Of a stretch of DNA of 33,405 nt, positions 1 to 6,586 are shown piece after piece. Position 1 is the stretch's first letter; every line of letters begins with the position of its first letter. Under the pieces are notes generated by a model. The model worked only from the letters and a program-made list of their open reading frames with translations, was not told the origin of the DNA and searched no databases. The DNA comes from a virus, in IMG/VR virus record IMGVR_UViG_3300046373_000037, positions 1 to 33,405 of that record. One strand, 5' to 3'. The position numbers and the translations under genes were made by a program.

Positions 1-38
1 AAGGCGGGTGCGGCCGGGATCAACGTGGTGTCGGTCAT
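1..38 (-). CDS. 5' end of a gene cut by the left edge
   Basis: An ATG at 36-38 on the minus strand opens a frame (MTDTTLIPAAPA) that runs off the window. The start is supported by AGGAG six bases upstream and by an ATGA overlap with the stop of the preceding 108-residue membrane protein gene, a typical coupled start. Too little is visible to name it. A lysis or accessory gene is a guess from its position only. Confidence 0.55.
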   Translation of the reverse strand, partial: MTDTTLIPAAPA

Positions 39-361
39 GCGGGACTCCTGGGAGAAGTGCCCGCATCGGCGGGCTGGGTGGGTGTATCGAATGATTCGCA
101 GTGACCGGGCTGGATGCGGTCGAGCAGACGGCAGAGCACACAGCCCCAGATCCGCCCTTCCTTGCGCACCCGGTTCGCCCGAGCGCTCAGGTATTCGCCA
201 TCGATGCCGCCGGTCATCGCATTGCCGACGCGGTCGAAGCCGAGGGCGATAGTCCAGGCGCGCGGGGAGCCGACCAGAATGCAGACGAGCATGTACGGCA
301 GTGCGACGGCGGCGCACAGGATGCAGACGATCCAGATGGCGAAGAGGAGAAGGCGTTTCAT
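35..361 (-). CDS. small phage membrane protein, function unknown
   Basis: This is a 108-residue protein with a strongly hydrophobic N-terminal third: residues 3-34 are mostly Leu, Ile, Val, Ala and Cys, giving one or two membrane segments. It is followed by a basic stretch (SARANRVRKEGR) and a Cys-containing motif (CVLCRLLDRIQPGHC) near residues 75-90. I recall proteins with this CRLLDRIQPGHC-like motif as small conserved genes of proteobacterial phages, without a known role. The ATG has GGAG seven bases upstream. The gene sits just past an intrinsic terminator that ends the regulatory operon and is coupled to the next gene by ATGA. A lysis-related role such as holin or spanin is possible but nothing in the sequence proves it. 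Confidence 0.65.
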   Translation of the reverse strand: MKRLLLFAIWIVCILCAAVALPYMLVCILVGSPRAWTIALGFDRVGNAMTGGIDGEYLSARANRVRKEGRIWGCVLCRLLDRIQPGHCESFDTPTQPADAGTSPRSPA

Positions 362-374
362 GGGGCTCCAATAG

Positions 375-398
375 AAAAAGCCCGCGCGAGGGCGGGCT
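375..398 (-). terminator. intrinsic terminator of the antirepressor operon
   Basis: Read on the minus strand, AGCCCGC and GCGGGCT form a 7-bp GC-rich stem with a 6-nt loop, followed by five T. It lies about 30 bases after the stop of the Rha/KilAC gene and just before the ribosome binding site of the 108-residue membrane protein gene, so it should separate regulatory from downstream transcription. Confidence 0.8.
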
Positions 399-425
399 GA
401 ATGAATATCAATTTTGTTGCTGCTG

Positions 426-1199
426 TTACTGGATCATCCCTCCGTGGGGCGACTGCCTCGGCTTTGCAGCCCCGCCTGGCGCGGCAGGCATAAATCCATC
501 GTCCGCAAGCTTCTGCGCCAAGGCTGTCAGCCCGCGCCCGGTAATCCGCACCTGTTCGCTGATCTTGTCATCGCCGGTCACAGAGTCCCGGTAAGGCGTC
601 GACTTGTGGACCAGATGTCCAGACTGGATCCGGTCTTGGTAAGCAAGGTATCCACTCTTCCCTGCGCGGTGATAGATCCACTTGTTCATCACCAGCCAGG
701 CAGTAAGCTTGCTCGGCTGCACCTGTAGCGTCTTTGCGGCATCCCGGATGCAGAGCGTCGAAAGGGATTCAGAAATCCGATCGTGAATTTCTACCTTCGG
801 CGCCTGCTCGGCAACCTTGCCCTCCAGCGCAATGACCTTCTCGCTGTAGGTCAGCAACAGGCCTCGCATGGCGGCGGGGTCGTTCAGGACTGCCATCGGG
901 TCCACTGCTGACGGCGGTGCGGACTCAAGCTCCATCCACCGATCAATGATACGTTTCCTCAGCACAACGCTATACCCCGAAACCAACGTCAGCGTCAGTT
1001 CCTTGTTGAGATTGAAGCAAGGGAGGGCCCGCCCAGTGCTGTCTTTGTACTGAGCCGAGAACTCGGCTGAGTCCAGACCTAGCTGGGAAAGCATGTTTCG
1101 TATGTCGGCCAACACATGGCGATGCTCTTTTTCGCAAAGCACGCCAATTTCTCGACTCGTCATACTCAGCGGGCTGCCGCCAACGATCAGCGCGTTCAT
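426..1199 (-). CDS. Rha-type phage regulatory protein / antirepressor with KilAC domain
   Basis: The 257-residue protein has two parts. Residues about 10-95 match the Rha (pRha) phage regulatory family: an SREIGVLCEKEHRHVLADIR opening, an interior YKDSTGRALPCFNLNKE, and LVSGYSVVLRKRIIDRWMELE. Residues about 140-240 match the KilAC/ANT antirepressor C-terminal domain: IRDAAKTLQVQPSKLTAWL, then WIYHRAG, then VRITGRGLTALAQKL. Proteins of this type usually bind DNA or titrate a prophage repressor. The ATG is preceded by GGAGGGG and overlaps the stop of the upstream 75-residue gene as ATGA. It is the last gene of a four-gene minus-strand operon and is followed by an intrinsic terminator. It is the second candidate antirepressor in this operon. 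Confidence 0.85.
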   Translation of the reverse strand: MNALIVGGSPLSMTSREIGVLCEKEHRHVLADIRNMLSQLGLDSAEFSAQYKDSTGRALPCFNLNKELTLTLVSGYSVVLRKRIIDRWMELESAPPSAVDPMAVLNDPAAMRGLLLTYSEKVIALEGKVAEQAPKVEIHDRISESLSTLCIRDAAKTLQVQPSKLTAWLVMNKWIYHRAGKSGYLAYQDRIQSGHLVHKSTPYRDSVTGDDKISEQVRITGRGLTALAQKLADDGFMPAAPGGAAKPRQSPHGGMIQ

Positions 1200-1423
1200 G
1201 ATCCCCTCCGGCCGGCGACCAGATGAAACACCGGCGCTTTATGGCGCATCAGCACAGGATTCAGTGCGTACAGTTCGACCATCTGGACCGTTGTCTCCTG
1301 GACTTCGTCGTCGGTGTTCCGATGTGCGCGGATCAGGCGCTTCTCTGCATCTGTGAGGACCAGATCCTGCGCTTGTTGCTTACGCGCGGCGAGCCGCACG
1401 ATGTTGTTTGTGCTAGTATCCAT
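1196..1423 (-). CDS. unknown 75-residue protein in the antirepressor operon
   Basis: I do not recognise this family. The start is placed at the ATG at 1423 (MDTSTNNIVRLAARKQQ), which has GAAAG nine bases upstream. A longer frame to 1456 would begin inside an inverted repeat and has no binding site. The protein is polar and probably helical (AARKQQAQDLVLTDAEKRLIR at residues 12-32) with a hydrophobic C-terminal end. It overlaps the Rha/KilAC gene by ATGA, so it is probably made in step with it. A small DNA-binding or repressor-partner protein is possible. Confidence 0.6.
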   Translation of the reverse strand: MDTSTNNIVRLAARKQQAQDLVLTDAEKRLIRAHRNTDDEVQETTVQMVELYALNPVLMRHKAPVFHLVAGRRGS

Positions 1424-1453
1424 TTGCGTTACTTTCAAAAGTAGTTTCGCTCT

Positions 1454-1498
1454 CAAAGCCCCTGATCTCGTCCGCCAAGATTCTGATCAGGGGCTTTG
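1454..1498. terminator. 14-bp perfect inverted repeat, possible terminator or attenuator
   Basis: Bases 1454-1467 and 1485-1498 are exact reverse complements (CAAAGCCCCTGATC against GATCAGGGGCTTTG) with a 17-nt loop. It fills most of the gap between the Arc-like gene and the 75-residue gene. A run of five T follows on the plus strand. On the minus strand, where the neighbouring genes are read, only the CTTTG of the arm follows. It could be a weak terminator that lowers expression of the distal genes, or a protein site. Confidence 0.5.
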
Positions 1499-1503
1499 TC
1501 TTT

Positions 1504-1695
1504 TTAGGCATGCATTTCCTCTTGCGGCCGCGCGATTTCGGCGGATGTGAAGTCCGCATCCCTGGCCTCATCAACGGCCCTGTTCAGCACCCAGTTCACC
1601 GAACGATCCAAGCTTTCTGCTTTGGCTTTGAGCCAGGCGTGGTTCGCTTCCGTCGTGCGAAACTGGATCTGAACGACGTTCCCCGATTTCTTCAT
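1504..1695 (-). CDS. Arc-like ribbon-helix-helix DNA-binding protein
   Basis: The protein is 63 residues. An N-terminal strand (VVQIQFRTTEANHAWL) is followed by helix A (LKAKAESLD), a turn (RS) and helix B (VNWVLNRAVDEA), the pattern of Arc/Mnt/MetJ-type dimeric repressors, with an acidic C-terminal tail. The start is the ATG at 1695, not the earlier in-frame codon, because AAGGAG lies eight bases upstream and the ATG overlaps the stop of the BRO antirepressor gene (ATGA). Coupling to an antirepressor suggests it represses the operon promoter at 2491-2519, as Arc does in P22. That role is inference. Confidence 0.75.
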   Translation of the reverse strand: MKKSGNVVQIQFRTTEANHAWLKAKAESLDRSVNWVLNRAVDEARDADFTSAEIARPQEEMHA

Positions 1696-2456
1696 GCCTC
1701 TTCTCCTTGCTTCAGTAAAGGAAGAACAGTGGCTGCCCATTTGATTTGCTGGATAGGCACGCCGCTGCCATGACGCTTGCCTGTGTCGTAGATCCGAGCG
1801 AAGTCTTTTCCGGTTTCCGTTGCTTCCCAGACTTCGCCCCTTTTCATTTGGAAGCCAGCCTCCGCTAACAGAAGGTTAAGCTTCCGCCCCGACAAGCCAA
1901 TACGCTCACCCAGTTCTGTTGGGGTGAAAAATAATGCGTCTTGGTTTTCGGCCACCATGTGCGTTTGCCCCATCAGAGCCAACACATTTGGCCCGGCCAC
2001 CGCTTGTACGGCTTGATTTGCGCTGACGGCCGCAGACGACTTGTCGCATCCAATCATCCGGGCAATCTGGAAGAACGGACGGAACAACTTGACAGCCTCT
2101 AGTGTTTCAGTAGCTGTTGTTTTCGGCTTTCCGATTGTGTACGTGCCGGTGCGCCTAATCGAGGGCAAAATCTCCTCGAACACTAGTCGCTCAAACTTCT
2201 CTGCGGCCGGGAGTCCACTTTTTACGATGAGGCGCAGTACGTCAGGCTCGCTGATAATCCGGACGTCCTGAGTGCCACCCGAAGTTTGAAGGGGGTAGCG
2301 TTTGGCGACCCCCTTGCAGTGGTTCGATATAGCGTCGGTCGGGTTTGAATACCCAATGGCTTCCGCTACATCCTTTGCTACAAACCATGGCTCGCTGCCA
2401 ATATCAATTACTCGCACAGCGCGGCCATCAAATTGAAACGGGATCAAGTTACTCAA
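1692..2456 (-). CDS. BRO-N family phage antirepressor
   Basis: From the TTG at 2456 the product has 254 residues and begins MSNLIPFQFDGRAVRV, then EPWFVAKDVAEAIGYSNP and ISEPDVLRLIVKSGLPAAEKFE, then FEEILPSIRRTGTY. This is a complete BRO-N domain (about residues 1-105) as in phage and baculovirus antirepressors. The C-terminal half (GERIGLSGRKLNLLLAEAGF, then a WEATETGKDFAR segment) looks like the KilAC-type partner domain. The TTG start is chosen because AAGGAG lies seven bases upstream, BRO proteins commonly begin MSNLIPF-like, and the in-frame ATGs at 2597 and 2510 lie upstream of the predicted transcription start near 2484. First gene of the four-gene minus-strand regulatory operon. Confidence 0.85.
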   Translation of the reverse strand: MSNLIPFQFDGRAVRVIDIGSEPWFVAKDVAEAIGYSNPTDAISNHCKGVAKRYPLQTSGGTQDVRIISEPDVLRLIVKSGLPAAEKFERLVFEEILPSIRRTGTYTIGKPKTTATETLEAVKLFRPFFQIARMIGCDKSSAAVSANQAVQAVAGPNVLALMGQTHMVAENQDALFFTPTELGERIGLSGRKLNLLLAEAGFQMKRGEVWEATETGKDFARIYDTGKRHGSGVPIQQIKWAATVLPLLKQGEEA

Positions 2457-2463
2457 TTTAGCT

Positions 2464-2469
2464 CTCCTT
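2464..2469 (-). promoter_or_regulatory. ribosome binding site that fixes a TTG start
   Basis: AAGGAG on the minus strand, seven bases before the TTG at 2456. It is the only good Shine-Dalgarno sequence between the predicted promoter and the BRO-N domain, so it decides the start of the antirepressor. Confidence 0.75.
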
Positions 2470-2478
2470 ATGCCGACT

Positions 2479-2509
2479 TGGCATGAAGTCACTATATGAC
2501 TACTTGCCA
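2479..2509. promoter_or_regulatory. 31-bp imperfect palindrome over the antirepressor promoter (operator O1)
   Basis: Outer arms TGGCA/TGCCA at the two ends and inner arms AGTCA/TGACT around a CTATA centre form an imperfect palindrome. It covers the -10 box, most of the spacer and the expected start of the minus-strand promoter. A bound dimer or tetramer of an RHH repressor here would block the antirepressor operon. Function is inferred from position. Confidence 0.6.
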
Positions 2510-2519
2510 TTGATGTCAA
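2491..2519 (-). promoter_or_regulatory. strong sigma70-type promoter for the antirepressor operon
   Basis: On the minus strand a perfect TTGACA (2519-2514) is separated by 17 bases from TATAGT (2496-2491). Transcription would start near 2484, leaving a short leader that contains the AAGGAG site of the BRO gene. Such a near-consensus promoter needs tight repression in a lysogen, which fits the two palindromes overlapping it. Confidence 0.8.
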
Positions 2520-2539
2520 CTCGGAATCATTAATAATAT
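2510..2539 (+). promoter_or_regulatory. candidate plus-strand promoter for the RHH repressor gene
   Basis: TTGATG at 2510-2515, an 18-base spacer and TAATAT at 2534-2539 would start transcription near 2546, about 20 bases before the ATG at 2565. It overlaps the -35 region of the opposite promoter and the whole O2 palindrome, so the two promoters probably exclude each other. Confidence 0.5.
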
Positions 2540-2548
2540 TCCGAGTTG
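2517..2548. promoter_or_regulatory. 11-bp-arm palindrome between divergent promoters (operator O2)
   Basis: CAACTCGGAAT (2517-2527) and ATTCCGAGTTG (2538-2548) are exact reverse complements around an AT-only-but-one 10-base centre. The site covers the -35 box of the minus promoter and the -35/-10 region of the plus promoter. It is a natural place for autoregulation by the divergent RHH protein. Confidence 0.65.
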
Positions 2549-2564
2549 GCAGTATCATGCGCGT

Positions 2565-3188
2565 ATGACAACCAAAGCCTATCCCAGCGAACTCCAAGAC
2601 CGTTTCATCGTCCGCCTTCCCGACGGCATGCGCGATGAGATCGCTCGCGCTGCAAAAGCCAACGGTCGCAGCATGAACGCGGAAGTTGTCGCGCGTCTTA
2701 GCGCGCCCAACATGGGCGCCATGGCTTCAGACGTCATTGGCGCAATCACTCTACTTCAACAGCAAGTCGCTCGAGCCGAGGTGGAGGAGGTGCGCTTATG
2801 CGCAGACATGGGGATCGTCGCTCGCTGCTTCCTTATGTGTATTGATGAGCTTCCCAACGATGCTATCGATCCGGACACCAATTTCGCTCGTGACTTGAAA
2901 GAGTGGCGCGCGATGGCGGAACAAAAATATTTGTTAGCGGAAGCGAAAGTCGCAAAAACCGATGTTGTGGCGATGGTGGAGCGCCTTCAAATGTTGTCCG
3001 AGCAGGCTGACAAGATGTTTCCTGATGCTGTTGAGCCAACTGACGCGCCCAACTCCTTCGCAAATCCACCTCCACGCAGAATGAACACTAAGCGCAACAA
3101 GACCCAAACAAAGCCTGAACCTTCGCCCGAGCCAAAACCTGTCCAGCGCAAACTCAAATTCCGCTCGTCCGACCCCACCAAAAAATAA
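2565..3188 (+). CDS. RHH (Arc/Mnt-like) repressor with long C-terminal extension
   Basis: The protein is 207 residues. Residues 11-46 (DRFIVRLPDGMRDEIARAAK followed by ANGRSMNAEVVARLSA) form a clear Arc-type ribbon-helix-helix DNA-binding domain: strand, helix, turn with SMN, helix. Residues about 50-145 are mostly helical and may oligomerise. Residues 150-207 are a disordered, basic Pro/Lys-rich tail (repeated KP/EP). Mnt and Arc of P22 are only 83 and 53 residues, so the extension is unusual. It is transcribed away from the BRO antirepressor across shared operators, the Mnt position in P22. No Shine-Dalgarno sequence precedes the ATG, so translation may be weak or near-leaderless. Repressing the antirepressor operon is the inferred job. 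Confidence 0.8.
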   Translation: MTTKAYPSELQDRFIVRLPDGMRDEIARAAKANGRSMNAEVVARLSAPNMGAMASDVIGAITLLQQQVARAEVEEVRLCADMGIVARCFLMCIDELPNDAIDPDTNFARDLKEWRAMAEQKYLLAEAKVAKTDVVAMVERLQMLSEQADKMFPDAVEPTDAPNSFANPPPRRMNTKRNKTQTKPEPSPEPKPVQRKLKFRSSDPTKK

Positions 3189-3204
3189 AGCCGCTCAAGG
3201 CGGC
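3180..3204 (-). terminator. candidate minus-strand terminator at the end of the late operon
   Basis: On the minus strand GCCGC and GCGGC pair around a 5-nt loop and are followed by TTTATTTTTT. The stem is short. It would stop late transcripts that run past the transglycosylase gene (stop at 3791) before they enter the RHH repressor gene antisense. On the plus strand no U tract follows. Confidence 0.5.
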
Positions 3205-3215
3205 CAAAAATAAAA

Positions 3216-3521
3216 ATGAGACTCCTCAAATCCCTCGTTGCGATTGGAACCACAGGCATTTGCGAAGTCGACACCATCGAGCACGAAGGAAAGTTGTGGC
3301 TGGTGCCAGAGTGGATTGACGGACACCCATCCAAAGGATTTTCCACCCCAGCGCGCGCAATTCGGATTGACTCACTGCCTCGATCCGGGACGCTTGACCG
3401 GCCGGTGTTATATGACCCAATACCACAAGACGTTTTCGATGGGAAAGTAACTGGTCAATTTGAAGTGGTAGAGCTGCCGAACCTGTTCGTGCAGATAGGC
3501 ACTCCGGGCAATTTGCATTGA
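3216..3521 (+). CDS. unknown 101-residue protein
   Basis: Not recognised. It is a soluble-looking protein with a small beta-rich start (LLKSLVAIGTTGICEVDTIE, then GKLWLVPEW) and a Pro-containing middle. It lies 27 bases downstream of the RHH repressor gene on the same strand, so it may share that transcript. Only a distant AAGG precedes the ATG, so the start is uncertain. Base composition is closer to the regulatory island than to the virion genes. A lysogeny-expressed accessory role is an inference from its place only. Confidence 0.6.
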   Translation: MRLLKSLVAIGTTGICEVDTIEHEGKLWLVPEWIDGHPSKGFSTPARAIRIDSLPRSGTLDRPVLYDPIPQDVFDGKVTGQFEVVELPNLFVQIGTPGNLH

Positions 3522-3531
3522 GGGACATGTT

Positions 3532-3560
3532 TTGATCCTGAATTCGCATAAAAATACTAT
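3532..3560 (+). promoter_or_regulatory. candidate promoter for the small membrane protein gene
   Basis: TTGATC (3532-3537), a 17-base spacer and TACTAT (3555-3560) sit in an AT-rich stretch and each match the sigma70 consensus at four of six bases. Transcription would begin near 3567. This would let the downstream membrane protein be made independently of the repressor gene. Confidence 0.4.
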
Positions 3561-3621
3561 TGTCAAAGCTGCAAATGTTGTTTAAGGTTTGCTGGTCGCG
3601 ATGAATGCTAAGGAGCCGCAA

Positions 3622-3789
3622 TTGACTACCGACGACCTCTGGCGTGTTGCTCTTGTTGCTGCCGGCACTGGCGTGTTGACCTTATTCTTTCAGGCGCTAC
3701 GCAGACCCCCGAAGAAGGATGCGCCTATTGCCGAGCCGCCGGCATGGGCTAGGAAACTGTGGGCGCGCATCTCAGGAAGGGAGCGGTAA
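3622..3789 (+). CDS. small single-span membrane protein, candidate exclusion protein
   Basis: A TTG at 3622 has AAGGAG six bases upstream and opens a 55-residue protein (MTTDDLWRVALVAAGTG...). An in-frame ATG at 3601 would add seven residues but has only AAGG 13 bases away. Residues about 6-23 form one membrane segment (VALVAAGTGVLTLFFQAL), followed by a basic tail (RRPPKK) and WARKLWARISGRER at the end. The topology is N-out or N-in single span with a positive cytoplasmic-type tail. The gene is convergent with the transglycosylase gene, one base apart. In P22 the superinfection-exclusion gene sieA lies at this place between gene 16 and mnt; no sequence similarity is claimed. Confidence 0.6.
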   Translation: MTTDDLWRVALVAAGTGVLTLFFQALRRPPKKDAPIAEPPAWARKLWARISGRER

Positions 3790-3790
3790 A

Positions 3791-6586
3791 TCAGGGCTGC
3801 TTACTTCTGCCGATAGCCAGCGCCCGGATTGCGCCCGACATTTCCGGCGCACCAATCAACCCGCCATTTTTAAAGCTACGGAATATCTTGCTGCTGCCGC
3901 CCTGATTGAATGCACTTTGCGCCATCAGGTCATGGACCGGGCTTCCAGTATCAGCGCCTCCCACAGCGATAGCTGGCATTTGATTGAACTGCTGAGCAGC
4001 AGCAATTCGCTCTGGAATCGTGTCCTTGGTCATCATGTAGTTAATCTGATCATGAACCGGGCTCGATGCAGGCAGCAGGCGATTGACTGTCCTTGAATCA
4101 AATGGGGCAGGAACTTCATTCGGCGCGTCCAACCCCGGTGATACATCAAGTCCGGGCGAAACCGCATACGGATCGGGAGCGATGAGGCCGCCGTTGGCGT
4201 ACCCGAGTTCCTGCGTGTCGTAGCCCATTGACTCGAGTCCAAGCCCTTCATTCTGTCGGGTTGTCGCCGCTGCCATCATTACACTTTCAGCGCCCTGCTG
4301 CTGCGCCTGCTGCGCGCTGACCGCCCCTACGTGCTGCGCCTGTGCTGCTGCTTCGTCATCACCAATCATGCCGCCGTCGGCAAAGCCGGGTTGTTTGCCC
4401 TTGCGGTCATTCGGTACGCCAACCATGGCCGGCGCCAGCAGTGGCACTGCCGACGGCGACAGGCGCTTTACAGCATCTGCCATTGGCTGCGCGATGGCGG
4501 GTCGCGCGCTTACCGCGCCATTTAGGAGGGACTGGACCGGGCGGGCGTACAACGCCCCGCCGCCAATCAGGGCCGCCGGGATGGCTGGATTCAACACCCC
4601 GGAAGCGAGCGCACCAGCACCCCACATCATCCGCCCTGCCGTCCCGGAATCGGGAATCTTGTCGCCAAGTACGGTCTGTCCGGCCTTGCTCAAGTCCTGC
4701 ATGAGTGACTGCCCGCGTGCGGTTGCGTTGTCTCTCGCGGAGCCATCGGCCGCTCGTACTGCTTGGTTCAACTGCCCAGGAGTAAACACGCCCTCTTTCT
4801 GAACTCCCCTGTTGGCCGCATTCTCTACGCGGACGAGGTTGGCCCAGCCTTCGTTGATCTTCTTCAGTTGCGGCGCTTCGTTCGGATTGGATCGGGTTAG
4901 TGCGCCACGGAAGGAGTCCAACGCATCGCCCAGTGCGCTGCCCAACTTCTTCTGGTAACCGTCGGTGGCTCCCGAGAAGTTTGTTGCATCATTGCGAAGG
5001 GAGGATTCCAACACCTTGAAGTCCTTGCCTGACATCGTGCCAGTCTGACCGAAGCCATCCAGATGACCCTTGATCAGTGAATTGAACATGTCCGTCTCCT
5101 GCGGGCGCAGGCTGTGACTGGCTGCGATGCGTGACAGATCATTGACCATTTGCTGGTCGGGGCGGAACGTCATCCCGGTCAGCAGGTTGTCATAGGCGCC
5201 GCTGAGCGCCTGGTGCGCGGCATCCACGCCTTCATGCCCAATGCCGTCCACTTTTACGCCGATCGGCGCAGTGGCGCGGTTGATCGCCGCATTATTGAAT
5301 TCATCCCGTGCCTGCCCGCGCGCGCGCCGGATCATGTCGCCCATGATTGGCATTCCCTGCAGTTTTTCCTCGGTGGCGTTGGCCCAACCTCCCAGCGTCT
5401 GCCCGATCGTTGGAGTAACGCCCTCATCTTTGAGCAGTTGCACCCTCGGATTTACCGAAGCATTCGGACTGATCAGGCGCGAGATTGCGCCAGCGGCTAC
5501 GGGGATAGCCCCACCAACGGCGGCACCGGCGCCGACCTGCTGTGCCTTATCGGACCAGAAGTCATCCGATGCGACTGGCGTAAGTGCGCCGGATGCTGCG
5601 CCGGATGCAGCGCCAAGCCCAACGCGCCCGATAGGCGAGGCGGCCTGCGGGACGCGGGATGCGGCAACAACGTTTGCAGGGCTCAGGATGTTTCCGAGTG
5701 CGCGGTAACCGTCGATGCCAGTCTCGCCGTTTGCGGTACGGGCCTGCTCATAGGCCTGCTCGCGCTGCTTGATCTCGTTGGCAATTCCGCCTTCTGGCAT
5801 GCGGGGCAATATTCCGCCAGTCTTGTCGGATGCCCAGTTGGCGACATTGGCGATCGTATTGTTGACCGAGTCCGGTAGTGCCTTCGTTATCAACTGCGAT
5901 GCAGCGGCAATCGGGTCCATCGCGCCATGTAGGAACGATACGGTGCGCTGCGGCAGCGGATTGCCATTGATGTCGGTCGTCACCGACAGGCCGGTAGGCT
6001 TGGCCGCCGTAGGCGCCGCGGCTGGTTCCGATTGTGCGGCTGCTGCTGCCGGCTGCGCGAATGGATCGTGATCGACTTCGGTAAAGGTCGGGCCAGCGTT
6101 CTTCGGGATACGAGCGGCCACCTGCTGGCCATATTGCAGCGTGGTCGGCGCATTCGGATTGCGCGGGTCAGCCACGGCAACACCCTGCCGGGCCTTCTCC
6201 AGTCCGCCCGGGCCACCATAGTAGCCAGCCGCGGTCAGCGCCGGGTCGCCGCCAGCCTTGTCGTACATCTGGCTGATGTAGCGTACGCCGGCCCGGGCAT
6301 TGTGCTCCGGGTTGTTGATGTCCCATCCCTGATCGGCCACGCTCTTGAACGTCGACGGAATCACCTGCATACCGCCGACCGCCCCAGCGTTCGACGTCTT
6401 TGTATTGCGCCCGCTGCCCGACTCCTGCTGGTAGATGCTGCGCGCAATGGCAGCGACCGGCGCTGGCGTGCCTTCTGCAGCAAGGGCGTTGTCCAGCGGC
6501 GAGGTCTTTGCTACCGGCGCACTCCCGCCGGTAGAGGGCGCCGGGGCGGCAAACGGGTCGTGATCAACTTCCGTAAAGGTAGGCAT
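3791..6586 (-). CDS. ejection protein with lytic transglycosylase domain
   Basis: The protein is 931 residues. Residues about 40-130 are an SLT-type lysozyme-like domain: IARSIYQQESGSG with the likely catalytic Glu55, then GAVGGMQVIPSTF, NNPEHNARAGVRYISQMY and a YYGGPGGL end. This domain opens peptidoglycan during DNA entry. It is flanked by two copies of TFTEVDHDPFA (residues 3-13 and 167-177). Residues about 380-650 (DEGVTPTIGQTLGG onward) resemble a helical region common in phage internal virion proteins. A hydrophobic Gly/Ala stretch near 660-690 may insert in membrane. The C-terminal part carries three motifs FADGGMI, YANGGLI and FKNGGLI (residues about 735, 796, 905). The start overlaps the previous stop as TAATG. 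It is the last late gene, analogous in place to P22 gene 16. Confidence 0.85.
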   Translation of the reverse strand: MPTFTEVDHDPFAAPAPSTGGSAPVAKTSPLDNALAAEGTPAPVAAIARSIYQQESGSGRNTKTSNAGAVGGMQVIPSTFKSVADQGWDINNPEHNARAGVRYISQMYDKAGGDPALTAAGYYGGPGGLEKARQGVAVADPRNPNAPTTLQYGQQVAARIPKNAGPTFTEVDHDPFAQPAAAAAQSEPAAAPTAAKPTGLSVTTDINGNPLPQRTVSFLHGAMDPIAAASQLITKALPDSVNNTIANVANWASDKTGGILPRMPEGGIANEIKQREQAYEQARTANGETGIDGYRALGNILSPANVVAASRVPQAASPIGRVGLGAASGAASGALTPVASDDFWSDKAQQVGAGAAVGGAIPVAAGAISRLISPNASVNPRVQLLKDEGVTPTIGQTLGGWANATEEKLQGMPIMGDMIRRARGQARDEFNNAAINRATAPIGVKVDGIGHEGVDAAHQALSGAYDNLLTGMTFRPDQQMVNDLSRIAASHSLRPQETDMFNSLIKGHLDGFGQTGTMSGKDFKVLESSLRNDATNFSGATDGYQKKLGSALGDALDSFRGALTRSNPNEAPQLKKINEGWANLVRVENAANRGVQKEGVFTPGQLNQAVRAADGSARDNATARGQSLMQDLSKAGQTVLGDKIPDSGTAGRMMWGAGALASGVLNPAIPAALIGGGALYARPVQSLLNGAVSARPAIAQPMADAVKRLSPSAVPLLAPAMVGVPNDRKGKQPGFADGGMIGDDEAAAQAQHVGAVSAQQAQQQGAESVMMAAATTRQNEGLGLESMGYDTQELGYANGGLIAPDPYAVSPGLDVSPGLDAPNEVPAPFDSRTVNRLLPASSPVHDQINYMMTKDTIPERIAAAQQFNQMPAIAVGGADTGSPVHDLMAQSAFNQGGSSKIFRSFKNGGLIGAPEMSGAIRALAIGRSKQP

